Part shown: piece after piece, positions 1-9,394 of the stretch
Layout of the letters: every line of letters starts with the position of its first letter
Position numbering within the stretch: the stretch's first letter is position 1
Assembly: GCF_902506295.1 (NCBI RefSeq)
Contig: NZ_LR733312.1
Location: forward strand, 479,064-543,063
Direction of reading: 5' to 3'
Source: Luteimonas sp. 9C
GTDB taxonomy: Bacteria; Pseudomonadota; Gammaproteobacteria; Xanthomonadales; Xanthomonadaceae
Length of the DNA stretch: 64,000 nucleotides
Notes under the pieces: generated by a model
Databases searched by the model: none
The model's input: only the letters and a program-made list of their open reading frames with translations
Told to the model about the DNA's origin: nothing
Translations under genes and position numbers: made by a program

Positions 1-2310
1 CCACAGGCGATACGGTGAGCGGCACGGCGGAGATCGGCGCGACGGTCAACGTGTTCGACGCGGGCGGCGCGATCATCGGCACCGGGGTGGCAGGCACCGA
101 CGGCCGCTACACGATCACGCTCGATCCGGCGCTCACCGCAGGCGAGCAACTGACGGTGACCGCAACCGACGCCGCCGGCAACGAGTCGGCGCCGATCTCC
201 CTGACCGCACCGGACCTGACGGACAACGAGGCTCCCGACGCACCGACGGCGGTGATCAACGCCACAGGCGATACGGTGAGCGGCACGGCGGAGATCGGCG
301 CGACGGTCAACGTGTTCGACGCGGGCGGCGCGATCATCGGCACCGGGGTGGCAGGCACCGACGGCCGCTACACGATCACGCTCGATCCGGCGCTCACCGC
401 AGGCGAGCAACTGACGGTGACCGCAACCGACGCCGCCGGCAACGAGTCGGCGCCGATCTCCCTGACCGCACCGGACCTGACGGACAACATCGCACCCGAG
501 CCTCCGATCGCGGCCGTGACGCCGGGCGGCGACGCGGTGGTCGGCACCGCCGAGGCCGGTGCCACCGTCAATGTTTTTGATGCCGATGGCAACCTCGTTG
601 GCACCGGGGTGGCTGGCACCAATGGGCGCTTCACAGTTCCTCTTGCGCCGCCGCTTGTCGCCGGTGAGGTACTGATGGTCACTGCCACGGATGCGGCAGG
701 GAACGAGTCCGGCCCGACGTCGGTCACCGCGCCCGATTTCGGGAATGAAGACGTCCCCGCCTCTCCAATCGCTGCTGTCAGCGCGAATGGCGATGCTGTA
801 AGTGGCTCTGCCGAAGCAGGCGCGACGGTGACGGTTTACGACGCTGACGGCAACGTGCTGGGCAGCGTCGAGGCTGACTCCAACGGGGATTACGCTATTC
901 CGTTGGATCCGCCGCTGATTGCGGGCGAGCAATTGTCCGTGACGGCGTCCAACGCCGTGGGCGAGTCATTTCCGACCACCATCTTTGCGCCGGACCTTGC
1001 CGACGTCGAAGCACCGGCTGCACCGACTGCGGTAATCAACGGCACGGGCGATACCGTGACTGGCCAGGCCGAGATCGGTGCAACGGTCGAAGTGCGCGAT
1101 CCGGACGGAAACCTCTTGGGCTCTGGCGTCGCCGGCACCGGCGGCTTCTACACGATCACGCTCGATCCGCCGCTCACCGCGGGCGAGCAGCTTTCGGTGA
1201 CGGCAGTCGATGCCGCTGGCAATGTCTCGGATCCGACGCTGTTGACCGCCCCGGATCTGACGGACGTTGAAGCACCTGCTGCACCGACCGCCGCGATCAA
1301 CGATACGGGCGATATCGTCAGCGGCCACGCCGAGATCGGTGCGACCGTTGAAGTGCGGGACCTCAACGGGACGCTGCTGGGCTCTGGCGTCGCCGGCACC
1401 GGCGGCTTCTACACGATCACGCTCGATCCGCCACTCACCGCGGGCGAGCAGCTTTCGGTGACGGCAGTCGATGCCGCAGGCAATGTCTCGGATCCGACGC
1501 TGTTGACCGCCCCGGATCTCACGGACGTGGAAGCACCTGCTGCACCGACCGCCGCGATCAACGATACGGGCGACACCGTCAGCGGCCAGGCCGAGATCGG
1601 TGCGACCGTTGAAGTGCGGGACATCGACGGGACGCTGCTGGGCTCCGGCGTCGCCGGCACCGGTGGCTTCTATACGATCACGCTCGATCCGCCGCTCACT
1701 GCGGGCGAGCAGCTTTCGGTGACGGCGGTCGACGCCGCAGGCAATGTCTCGGATCCGACGCTGTTGACCGCTCCGGATCTGACTGACGTTGAAGCACCTG
1801 CTGCACCGACTGCCGCGATCAACGATACGGGCGATACCGTCAGCGGCCAGGCCGAGATCGGCTCGACGGTCGAAGTGCGTGATCTGGACGGCAACCTGCT
1901 GGGCTCCGGCATCGCCGGCACCGGCGGCTTCTACACGATCACGCTCGATCCGCCGCTCACCGCAGGCGAGCAACTTTCGGTAACGGCGGTCGATGCCGCG
2001 GGCAATGTTTCGGATCCGACGCTGCTGACAGCCCCTGACCTGGACGTTGAAGCGCCTGATGCGCCCACCGCGATGATCAACGCGGCAGGCGACACGGTCA
2101 GTGGCCAGGCCGAGGAGAATTCGACTGTCACGGTACGTGATGCCGATGGCACAGTGCTCGGTACCGCCGTCGCCGGTCCAGACGGCGGCTACGCCATCGT
2201 CCTCGATCCGCCGCTGACCGGAGGCGAGCGGCTGTCCGTCACCGCGACCGATCCTGCGGGGAACGTGTCGGATCCGACCCTGATCAATGCGCCGAACGTT
2301 TCCGACAACA
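1..2310 (+). repeat. Tandem 261-bp repeats encoding Ig-like adhesin domains
   Basis: Nine consecutive units lie inside the adhesin gene. The conserved GD codon pair that marks each unit places the Asp codon near 9, 270, 531, 792, 1050, 1311, 1572, 1833 and 2091, so the period is 261 bp (258 twice). There are two subfamilies. Units 1 and 2 are identical over at least 227 bp (1-227 equals 262-488). Units 5 to 8 resemble each other closely. Units 3, 4 and 9 are more diverged. The array continues upstream of the window. Confidence 0.93.
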
Positions 2311-4157
2311 TCATCGCGTACGACGACATCGCATCGGCCAACCTCGATATCGTGCCCGCGACCCAGAACGTCGCGCTCGGGTCGGCGGCATACCTGTTGC
2401 TGGTGTCGCTCAGCGGACTGAACCTGCAGGCAACCGTGCTCGGTACAGAAAGTGTGTCGTTCTCTGTGGGACAGGGACGCGAACTGGACGCGGTCTTCGA
2501 CTACAGCGCCCTGCTCACGGCGGGCGTACTGGGCAATTACCAAGTGGTTGTCCAGCGCTGGGACGGCACACAGTGGACGGGTGTCGACGGAAACGACCAG
2601 GCTACCCTGCTAGAACTCAACCTGCTGACGGGCAATGCACAGGCGGAAGCCCCTGACCTCGGCCCTGGTGAATACCGAGCGTTCATGACCTTCAATGGCG
2701 TAGGGGTTGGACTGCTGGGCGCCTTGTCGGTGGGTGGCATCGAGTCTGATTTCACCATCATTGCCGACGTGGTTGGTGATGCCATCAGCGGTAACGTCGT
2801 CACTGACGGCGGCGGGGATGTCGTCACGTCCACGACAGTCGTGCAGAGTGTCAATGGCCAGGTCGTCGACGGAACGGTGGAAATCGTCGGCCAGTACGGC
2901 GTGCTGCAAATCGATGCGAGTGGCGCCTATACCTACGTACCGAACGAGGCGGTCGCGAACATCGGGCAGGTCGATCAGTTCGTATACACGTTGTTCGATC
3001 CGGTAACCGGCAACACGTCATCGGCCACTCTGTTCGTCCGCATCGACAGTAGCGATGTGGATCTGACCTGGGACGACGCGAATCCGGGTGCGCCGGCGAC
3101 GTTCGATTTTGGGGCGATCGGCGACGCGGGTGCAGCCGGCGTGGAATTTGCGAATGTCACCGGCGATCTCTATGACGACAGCGCCAATCTGGCGTTGACG
3201 CTGATCAATCCGAGCCGGACCTACGTCAGCCAGACCTTCAGCGTGTCCGACAGCATGGAGGTGTCTGGTACGGCGAGCATCAATCTGCTGGTGGCCCTGG
3301 CATCGAATGGATCACTGGTGCTCCAGCAGCAGACGACGACAGGTGCCTGGGTCAATGTGGGCGATGTCGTGACGTACAACCTGCTGCTCGGTGTGGTCGG
3401 GACGGCAGCAGAAATAGATCTCGCGGCGCTCGACCTCGGCGCCGGCACCTACCGGTTCCGCGCCACAGTGGGCGGCGTCGTGGGCCTCAACGCGAACGTC
3501 AGTATCGATGTCAACGCCACCTATCTCGACCAGTTCGAAGTGGCCGGCGTCGATGCCGCAACCGGAAACGTGTTGGCCAACGACATGCCAGGGTCGGGCT
3601 TCACCCAGCTGCAGGTGTTCGACAATGCGGCAGGCGGCTATGTCGATGTGCCGGCGGGCACAACGGTCTCGATCCAGGGGCAGTACGGCGCGCTGAACGT
3701 GGATGCAGGCGGAAGTTATGTCTATACCCCTGACGGGAACAGCAGCTTCTTCGGTGCACCCGTCTCGGAATCCTTCGAGTACCGGCTGCTGCATCCTACG
3801 GGGCAGGTCGCGCAAGGTGAGCTCGTGGTCACCGTAGAGCCGGGCGGCGCAGGCGTGAATTCCGTTGTCGAAAGCTTCGATCTCGAGACGATGGCGATCG
3901 AAGATGCGCAGGTCGATTCGGATGCCGGGAACGATGCGGTGTCGGGAGAGTTCGATGCATCCGCCCTGTTCGGCGCGATGGCGTACGAAGCGCCGATTCT
4001 CGTACGAGGCGAGGGTGGGGAGGTGATTGCGTTGGATGTGCCGCAGGTCGGCGGTCTCCATCATGCGCCGATGTGGGAGGCCGAGTATGGCGTTCCGCTT
4101 CGACAGGAGGACGAGACCGACACGCTTCTGGCGCAACAGACGACCAGCGCACTTTGA
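1..4157 (+). CDS. Giant Ig-like repeat adhesin (BapA/LapF type), 5' end outside window
   Basis: This is the C-terminal part of a large secreted surface adhesin. The frame is open from the first bases, so the N-terminus lies upstream. About 760 residues form nine tandem bacterial Ig-like (Big_6-type) units of about 87 residues, each with a GATV core and a TATDAAGN-like end. After them come a BapA-like block starting near residue 765 and two VCBS/cadherin-like segments with GQYGxLxxDxxGxYxYxP signatures. No RTX nonapeptide (GGxGxDx) is visible. The last 100 residues are acidic and probably carry the type I secretion signal. The porin, ABC permease and adaptor genes directly downstream fit export of this protein. 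Its role in attachment or biofilm is inferred from the family. Confidence 0.88.
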   Translation, partial: TGDTVSGTAEIGATVNVFDAGGAIIGTGVAGTDGRYTITLDPALTAGEQLTVTATDAAGNESAPISLTAPDLTDNEAPDAPTAVINATGDTVSGTAEIGATVNVFDAGGAIIGTGVAGTDGRYTITLDPALTAGEQLTVTATDAAGNESAPISLTAPDLTDNIAPEPPIAAVTPGGDAVVGTAEAGATVNVFDADGNLVGTGVAGTNGRFTVPLAPPLVAGEVLMVTATDAAGNESGPTSVTAPDFGNEDVPASPIAAVSANGDAVSGSAEAGATVTVYDADGNVLGSVEADSNGDYAIPLDPPLIAGEQLSVTASNAVGESFPTTIFAPDLADVEAPAAPTAVINGTGDTVTGQAEIGATVEVRDPDGNLLGSGVAGTGGFYTITLDPPLTAGEQLSVTAVDAAGNVSDPTLLTAPDLTDVEAPAAPTAAINDTGDIVSGHAEIGATVEVRDLNGTLLGSGVAGTGGFYTITLDPPLTAGEQLSVTAVDAAGNVSDPTLLTAPDLTDVEAPAAPTAAINDTGDTVSGQAEIGATVEVRDIDGTLLGSGVAGTGGFYTITLDPPLTAGEQLSVTAVDAAGNVSDPTLLTAPDLTDVEAPAAPTAAINDTGDTVSGQAEIGSTVEVRDLDGNLLGSGIAGTGGFYTITLDPPLTAGEQLSVTAVDAAGNVSDPTLLTAPDLDVEAPDAPTAMINAAGDTVSGQAEENSTVTVRDADGTVLGTAVAGPDGGYAIVLDPPLTGGERLSVTATDPAGNVSDPTLINAPNVSDNIIAYDDIASANLDIVPATQNVALGSAAYLLLVSLSGLNLQATVLGTESVSFSVGQGRELDAVFDYSALLTAGVLGNYQVVVQRWDGTQWTGVDGNDQATLLELNLLTGNAQAEAPDLGPGEYRAFMTFNGVGVGLLGALSVGGIESDFTIIADVVGDAISGNVVTDGGGDVVTSTTVVQSVNGQVVDGTVEIVGQYGVLQIDASGAYTYVPNEAVANIGQVDQFVYTLFDPVTGNTSSATLFVRIDSSDVDLTWDDANPGAPATFDFGAIGDAGAAGVEFANVTGDLYDDSANLALTLINPSRTYVSQTFSVSDSMEVSGTASINLLVALASNGSLVLQQQTTTGAWVNVGDVVTYNLLLGVVGTAAEIDLAALDLGAGTYRFRATVGGVVGLNANVSIDVNATYLDQFEVAGVDAATGNVLANDMPGSGFTQLQVFDNAAGGYVDVPAGTTVSIQGQYGALNVDAGGSYVYTPDGNSSFFGAPVSESFEYRLLHPTGQVAQGELVVTVEPGGAGVNSVVESFDLETMAIEDAQVDSDAGNDAVSGEFDASALFGAMAYEAPILVRGEGGEVIALDVPQVGGLHHAPMWEAEYGVPLRQEDETDTLLAQQTTSAL

Positions 4158-4278
4158 AGCCGCGCTGGATGTTCGACGTCCTGTCCGATATGGGAAACGT
4201 GTGCCGGCTTGGTTTAACGGGCCGGCACGCCCATCGGGGCGGGCGGTGCGACAGGTGCCTGCCGATGCGGAGCATCGT

Positions 4279-5733
4279 TTGACTCAGGCGGCTCTCGGTG
4301 TGCGCGGCGCCCTGGTGTGGACGCTGATGGCGGCGGCGCCCGTTCTGGCGAGCGCCGCCCCGGCAGTCGCGCAGGCAGGCAACCCTGTCGAATCCAAACC
4401 CGTTGCTCTGCGGGCGCCCGTCGCAATGCTCGCAGCACGACCGCCTGGCTGGCAGCCGGATGCGGAGGCGCACATGGGCGCCGGCGTGCCACTGGACTGG
4501 CGGGAAACGGTGCAGTTGGCGGTCGAGCGCTTTCCCGCAATTGCGGGCGCGCGGTCGGCGATCGACCAGCAGACCAGCCTGGAGGCCGCGGCGCGCGCCG
4601 GCTATCTCCCGCGCGTGCAGGCCGAGATCACCAGCGGGCAGCAGGGCGAGTTCGGAACCGGGCAGGTCGCGACCGTGGGGGTGTCGCAGATGCTGTACGA
4701 CTTTGGCAAAACCCGCAGCGCAGTCGCGCGCGAGCGCGCGGCTGGCGAGCGCGAGCGGGCCGAATTGCTGATCGCGATCGACAGCGTGATCGAACAGACC
4801 GGTCAGGCGCTGATCGAGATCCATCGCCATGAAGGTCTGCTCGATAGGTTCGCGGACCAGACCGAAGCGTTGGGGCGGGTCGAGGAAATCACCCGTCTGC
4901 GCGCCGAAGCCGGCGCCGCTACGCGCAGCGATCCCTTGCAGGCGCGCGCGCGGATCGAGGCCGTCGAGGCCAAGCAGTCCACCGCGCGTGCGCAGATCGA
5001 CCAATGGCGCATTCGATTGCAGACTTACATCGGAGCGGACGCAATGCGACCGGTCTCGGCAGGCCCGGGTGCATTGCTTGAGCAGGGGTCAACGACGATC
5101 GATGTCGATGTCGATGCCTTGCCCGCGATCCATGTCGCGCGTGCGCAGCGCGCCGAGGCGGAAGCACTATTGCGCCTGGCACGTGCCCAGCGCTATCCCA
5201 CCATCAGCCTTGAAGCGAACGCCAACCATCGGTTGGGCGCGGCCGGAGAACGCTACGAGGGCATCTACGGACGACGGACCTACAACAACGCCCTGATCGC
5301 CGTCCGCAGCGATCTCTACCAGGGCGGCGCGACCGGAGCCCGGGCGCGGGCGAGCGCAAGTGCGTTGGAGCTCGCCGACGAGCAGCTGCGCACCGAGCGT
5401 TTACAGGCCCTCGATGCGCTGCGCACCCATCAGGCGCGCATCGAAGGCCTGGCGGAACGCATCGAAGTGCTTGAGCGACGTGTGACGAGCATCGTCGAGA
5501 CACGCGAGCTCTATTGGGACCAGTACCTGGCGCTTGGCACCCGTAATGTGCTGGACCTGCTCAACGCCGAGCAGGAGATCGGTCAATCCACCGAAGATCT
5601 TCACAACGCCCGCCACGATCTGTGGCTCGCCCAGCTGGATTATTTGTTGGCCAGCGGTGCTGCACGCGCGGCGTTCGGTCTGCAGTCGGCTGCGGAGCGC
5701 GATTGGACAGGGGCCTCAGGAGCAACCTTTTGA
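4279..5733 (+). CDS. TolC-family outer membrane protein of the type I secretion system
   Basis: This is the outer membrane channel component, LapE/AggA-like. The frame is open from 4027 inside the adhesin, but the likely start is TTG 4279: it has GGAG six bases upstream and leads straight into a signal peptide (ALVWTLMAAAPVLASA, then AVAQA). That gives about 484 residues. Two TolC-type repeats are visible: DWRETVQLAVERFPAI with the SQMLYDFGKTRS strand, and later IAVRSDLYQGGATGARARA, each with long helices. The end NVLDLLNAEQEIGQSTEDL is typical of the family. It sits 121 bp after the adhesin, and its stop overlaps the ABC gene start. GTG 4300 or 4315 are alternative starts. Confidence 0.87.
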   Translation: MTQAALGVRGALVWTLMAAAPVLASAAPAVAQAGNPVESKPVALRAPVAMLAARPPGWQPDAEAHMGAGVPLDWRETVQLAVERFPAIAGARSAIDQQTSLEAAARAGYLPRVQAEITSGQQGEFGTGQVATVGVSQMLYDFGKTRSAVARERAAGERERAELLIAIDSVIEQTGQALIEIHRHEGLLDRFADQTEALGRVEEITRLRAEAGAATRSDPLQARARIEAVEAKQSTARAQIDQWRIRLQTYIGADAMRPVSAGPGALLEQGSTTIDVDVDALPAIHVARAQRAEAEALLRLARAQRYPTISLEANANHRLGAAGERYEGIYGRRTYNNALIAVRSDLYQGGATGARARASASALELADEQLRTERLQALDALRTHQARIEGLAERIEVLERRVTSIVETRELYWDQYLALGTRNVLDLLNAEQEIGQSTEDLHNARHDLWLAQLDYLLASGAARAAFGLQSAAERDWTGASGATF

Positions 5734-7895
5734 CTACGCCGCCGCGTGAACCTTTCGATCATCTGCCATGGCTGGACGCGCTGATCGCCGTCTCGCGCCA
5801 CTACCGGCTCGACGGTTCCGAAGAGCGTGTGCGGGTGGAGGCGGAGTGGCGCGCCGACGCCGACAGTCTCGACGATGTGATCGAGCACATGGCGCGTCAG
5901 CTTGGGCTGGTGGCCGTCATCGACCGCCTGGTTCCGGTCATGCTCGACCCTTGGCGGCTGCCGATGATCGTCGACCTCGGCGATGGCCAGGTGGGGGTGC
6001 TGGAGCAGATCGACAGCGACGGCGAGGTCAGTGTGCGCCTGAGCGGCGAGCATGGACTGGTCACACGACTCACCAAGGCAGACCTCCTGCAACGCACGCG
6101 GCGCGTGCTGCTGGCGAAGCCCCAGTCGGCCGTGCCCGACGCGCGCGTGGACGAGTACATCAAACCGTGGCAGTCGGACTGGCTGTTCAAAGAGGCCTTG
6201 AAGGAGTGGCCACGCTATCTGGACGTGATGCTCGCCTCGATGGTCGCCAACGTGCTCACGCTGGCGGGAATGCTGTTCACGATGCAGGTCTACGATCGGG
6301 TCGTGCCTGCCCAATCGGCGCCGACTCTGTGGGTGCTGTTCGGCGGTCTGCTGATCGCGTTGACGTTCGCATTCCTGATGCGCGTATTGCGGACTCACAT
6401 CACCGATCTCGTGGGTCGACGCGCGGACCTGCGAATTTCCGATCGCGTGTTCGGGCATGCGCTGCGCATCCGCAATGACGCCCGTCCGCGGTCCACCGGC
6501 AGTTTCGTTGCGCAATTGCGCGAGCTGGAACAGATTCGCGAGCTGACGACATCGACGACGATCGGCGCGCTTGCGGATCTGCCGTTCTTCGTATTGTTCC
6601 TCGGCGTGATCTGGCTGATCGGCGGGCATCTGGTGCTGGTCCCGCTGGCCGCGCTGCCGGTGCTGCTGATTCCTGGCTTGCTGGCACAGCGGCCCTTGGC
6701 AAGGCTGTCTCGGTCCGGCATGCGGGAGTCGTCGATCCGTAGCGCGATGCTGGTCGAGACTGTCCAGAACATGGACGACATCAAGTTGTTGCGGGCCGAG
6801 CCGCGGTTCCAGAACCAGTGGAACCACCTCAACGAGACCACGGCCGGCATCGGCATGCGGACCCGGCGCCTGACCGGTGCGTTGAACGCCTGGACGCAGG
6901 AAGTCCAGCAGCTGGTCTATGCCTGCGTGGTCCTCGTCGGCGCGTTTGCGGTCATGGCGGGCGAACTGTCGGTGGGCGTGCTGGTGGCGTGCTCGATGCT
7001 CGCCTCGCGCATGATCGCGCCGCTGGGTCAGATGACCGGCGTCATGGTGCGCTGGCAGCAGGCGAAGGTGGCGCGCGAGGGTCTGGACGAACTGATGAAG
7101 CGCCCCGTCGACCAGCCCGAACGCAGCTTGCGCGTGCATCGGCCGGTGCTGCGCGGCCGCTATGTCCTCAACGAGGTCCGGTTCGCCTACGCAGAGGCGG
7201 GCAGGCCAGCGCTCGAGATCAAGCGGTTGGAGATCGCCGCCGGAGAGAAAGTCGCGTTGCTGGGTCGAAACGGCGCGGGAAAGTCGACGCTGCTGCAGCT
7301 GTTGGCCGGGATGCAGTTCCCGCAGTCGGGGCAGGTGCTGCTCGACGAGGTCAAGAGTTCGGTGCTCGATCCGATGGACGTGCGTCGCGACGTCGCGCTC
7401 CTCAATCAGCACGCGGCGCTCTTCTACGGCACCTTGCGCGATAACCTGACGATGGGCATGCCGCACGCCACCGACGATGATCTGCTGAAGGCCCTTGCGC
7501 GCAGTGGCGCGGCGGATGTGGTGCGTTCGTTGCCGGAGGGTCTGGATTACATGGTGCAGGAGGGCGGGCACGGGCTGTCGGGCGGGCAACGCCAGACCCT
7601 GCTGCTGGCCCGCACCCTGATGCGCGGGCCCAATGTCCTGTTGCTCGACGAGCCTACCGCCTGGCTCGACGAGGCCAGCGAGCGCCGCTTTATTGACAGC
7701 ATGGCGGGCTGGCTCGCGCCGAGAACATTGGTGGTCGCGACGCATCGCCCGGCTGTCCTGCAGTGGGTTGATCGGGTTGTGGTGCTCGAGAACGGGCGCG
7801 TGGTGCGCGATGGGCCCAAGGACGACGTGCTGGTGCGACCTGTGGCCACCCGTGTGCCGCGCGGTGCTTTGGCTGCGGGCGGGACGCGGTCATGA
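5730..7895 (+). CDS. Type I secretion ABC permease/ATPase (LapB/HlyB-like)
   Basis: This is the inner membrane export ATPase for the adhesin, 721 residues. Start TTG 5730 shares bases with the porin stop (TTGA) and has AGGAG seven bases upstream; the frame extends further upstream but only inside the porin gene. Residues 1-130 look like the degenerate C39-like domain of LapB/HlyB transporters, without a catalytic Cys. A six-helix ABC membrane domain follows (about 150-440). The nucleotide-binding domain has Walker A GRNGAGKST at 512, the signature LSGGQ at 616, Walker B LLLLDEP near 640 and the H-loop ATHR. The lack of a peptidase Cys argues against leader cleavage and for adhesin export. Confidence 0.92.
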   Translation: MTTPPREPFDHLPWLDALIAVSRHYRLDGSEERVRVEAEWRADADSLDDVIEHMARQLGLVAVIDRLVPVMLDPWRLPMIVDLGDGQVGVLEQIDSDGEVSVRLSGEHGLVTRLTKADLLQRTRRVLLAKPQSAVPDARVDEYIKPWQSDWLFKEALKEWPRYLDVMLASMVANVLTLAGMLFTMQVYDRVVPAQSAPTLWVLFGGLLIALTFAFLMRVLRTHITDLVGRRADLRISDRVFGHALRIRNDARPRSTGSFVAQLRELEQIRELTTSTTIGALADLPFFVLFLGVIWLIGGHLVLVPLAALPVLLIPGLLAQRPLARLSRSGMRESSIRSAMLVETVQNMDDIKLLRAEPRFQNQWNHLNETTAGIGMRTRRLTGALNAWTQEVQQLVYACVVLVGAFAVMAGELSVGVLVACSMLASRMIAPLGQMTGVMVRWQQAKVAREGLDELMKRPVDQPERSLRVHRPVLRGRYVLNEVRFAYAEAGRPALEIKRLEIAAGEKVALLGRNGAGKSTLLQLLAGMQFPQSGQVLLDEVKSSVLDPMDVRRDVALLNQHAALFYGTLRDNLTMGMPHATDDDLLKALARSGAADVVRSLPEGLDYMVQEGGHGLSGGQRQTLLLARTLMRGPNVLLLDEPTAWLDEASERRFIDSMAGWLAPRTLVVATHRPAVLQWVDRVVVLENGRVVRDGPKDDVLVRPVATRVPRGALAAGGTRS

Positions 7896-9067
7896 CCGGT
7901 GAACTGCGCGGAAGTACGGGGTTGGCGCGCGCGCGCGCGCCGTTTGCGTCCAAAGTGGTGTGGGCCACCGTCGCCTGCCTGCTCGTCCTGCTCGCCTGGG
8001 CCGCCGCGTTCGAACTCGACGAGGTCACCACGGGTACCGGGCGGGTGGTACCCACCTCCCGGGAGCAGGTGGTGCAATCGCTCGAAGGCGGCATCCTGGC
8101 GCGCCTGCACGTGCGGGAGGGCGACGTGGTGGAGCCTGGGCAGGTCCTTGCCCATCTCGATCCCACGCTCGCCGAGGCAACGGTCGAGGAAAGCGCATCG
8201 CGCATGCGGGCCACGCTCGCCAAAGCGGCGCGACTGCAGGCGGAGGTCGGTGGCGGCGCTCTGGAATTCCCTGCTGAAGTCCGCGAGGACCCTCGCCTGG
8301 TCCAGGCCGAGACCGCGCTCTACCAATCGCGACGCGACAGTCTCCAGGAAACCACGGCCGGGCTCGGGCGCGCCTTGGCGCTCATCCAACAGGAGATCAG
8401 CCTGACCGCGCCGCTTGTAGCGCGGGGCGCGGCCAGCAACGTCGAACTCCTGCGCCTGCGGCGACAGGCCAATGAGCTGCAGAACAAGCTGACCGACCTG
8501 CGAACCCAGTATCTGGTGACGGCGCGCGAGGAACTGGCCACGGCCAACGCGCAGGTTCTCGAATACCAGTCGGTGACCCGCGGTCGCAGCGATGCACTCA
8601 GGCGCTCGACGATCGTGTCGCCGGTCAAGGGCATCGTGAAGAATGTCGAGGTCACGACGGTGGGGGGTGTGATCCCCCCCAACGGAAAACTGATGGAAAT
8701 CGTGCCGCTCGACGACAAGCTGCTGATCGAGACCCGGGTGTCGCCCCGCGACGTCGCATTCCTGCATCCGGGACAGCGCGCCGTAGTGAAGATCACCGCA
8801 TACGACTACCACATCTATGGCGGCCTCGAAGGCGAGGTGGCGATGATCTCTCCCGACACCATCCAGGACGAGGTGAAGCCTGAGGTGTACTACTACCGGG
8901 TGTTCGTCCGGACCGAGCGCGATCACCTGCTCAATGCCGCGGGGCGCCAGTTCCGCATTTTTCCCGGGATGGTGGCCACGGCCGACATCCATACCGGCAG
9001 CAAGACCATCATGAGTTACCTCATGAAGCCTTTGAACCGGGCGGGAGAAGCGCTCCGAGAGCGCTGA
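7892..9067 (+). CDS. HlyD-family periplasmic adaptor of the type I secretion system (LapC-like)
   Basis: This is the membrane fusion protein linking the ABC permease to the TolC-like channel, 391 residues. Its ATG overlaps the ABC stop (ATGA), so the two are translationally coupled. One N-terminal membrane span (WATVACLLVLLAWAAAF) is followed by a beta-barrel half with TGTGRVVPTSREQVVQSLEGG and the lipoyl-like VREGDVVEPGQVLAHLDP. A coiled-coil helical region and the C-terminal barrel (IVSPVKGIVKNVEV, ending MVATADIHTGSKTI) complete the HlyD layout. An alternating (GC)8 tract at 7925-7940 lies within the first dozen codons. It is the last gene of the adhesin-secretion group. Confidence 0.92.
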   Translation: MTGELRGSTGLARARAPFASKVVWATVACLLVLLAWAAAFELDEVTTGTGRVVPTSREQVVQSLEGGILARLHVREGDVVEPGQVLAHLDPTLAEATVEESASRMRATLAKAARLQAEVGGGALEFPAEVREDPRLVQAETALYQSRRDSLQETTAGLGRALALIQQEISLTAPLVARGAASNVELLRLRRQANELQNKLTDLRTQYLVTAREELATANAQVLEYQSVTRGRSDALRRSTIVSPVKGIVKNVEVTTVGGVIPPNGKLMEIVPLDDKLLIETRVSPRDVAFLHPGQRAVVKITAYDYHIYGGLEGEVAMISPDTIQDEVKPEVYYYRVFVRTERDHLLNAAGRQFRIFPGMVATADIHTGSKTIMSYLMKPLNRAGEALRER

Positions 9068-9257
9068 GTGGGCCGGGATGTACCGAACGATCTGCAGATT
9101 CCGACCTCGCCGGGATCACCGGTCGGCCTCCGGAGACAGGGCGCTCATGGACAGGGCGCCGCCGCGCTCGGCGCCCCGACGCGGAATTCTGCGCTACCAT
9201 CCGATTCCGTCCTTCTGCATACAGGTGGCCCGCGGCAACGCCGGCCGAGCGTGCGAC

Positions 9258-9284
9258 ATGCGCACTACCACCGCCCAGCGCTGA
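9258..9284 (+). CDS. Possible thrS leader peptide with three Thr codons
   Basis: An eight-codon ORF reads MRTTTAQR, with the consecutive codons ACT ACC ACC. It lies 111 bp upstream of thrS and just before a hairpin with a run of seven T. This layout matches an amino-acid attenuator, where scarcity of charged Thr-tRNA would stall the ribosome. The Shine-Dalgarno is weak (CGAG about nine bases before the ATG). The leader role is inference. Confidence 0.4.
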   Translation: MRTTTAQR

Positions 9285-9305
9285 CCGCCCCGAGGCCTCC
9301 TGCAC

Positions 9306-9329
9306 AAGGCGCCCTCCGGCGCTTTTTTT
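9306..9329 (+). terminator. Rho-independent terminator or attenuator upstream of thrS
   Basis: GCGCC (9309-9313) pairs with GGCGC (9318-9322) around a CTCC loop, and seven T residues follow at once. Flanking A and G bases can pair with the first T residues. It could end transcription of the secretion operon, or attenuate thrS in connection with the Thr-rich mini-ORF before it. GCCT 9295-9298 can pair with AGGC 9307-9310, which would compete with the 5' arm. Confidence 0.65.
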
Positions 9330-9394
9330 GTGGCCGCCACGCGGCCCGCGGACCGACACCGGCCCGCTCCCGACACTTCCAGATCCCGGTTCCC

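Noticed and set aside
1..2310. CRISPR-like direct repeats
   Set aside because: The unit is 261 bp, continuous and coding, without spacers.
966..2543. Long antisense ORF inside the adhesin repeats
   Set aside because: It is repetitive only because the sense strand is repetitive, is rich in Arg/Gly/Gln and has no motif.
5640..7745. 701-codon ORF opposite the ABC transporter
   Set aside because: It is a GC-skew shadow; the sense frame has Walker and signature motifs and the antisense frame has none.
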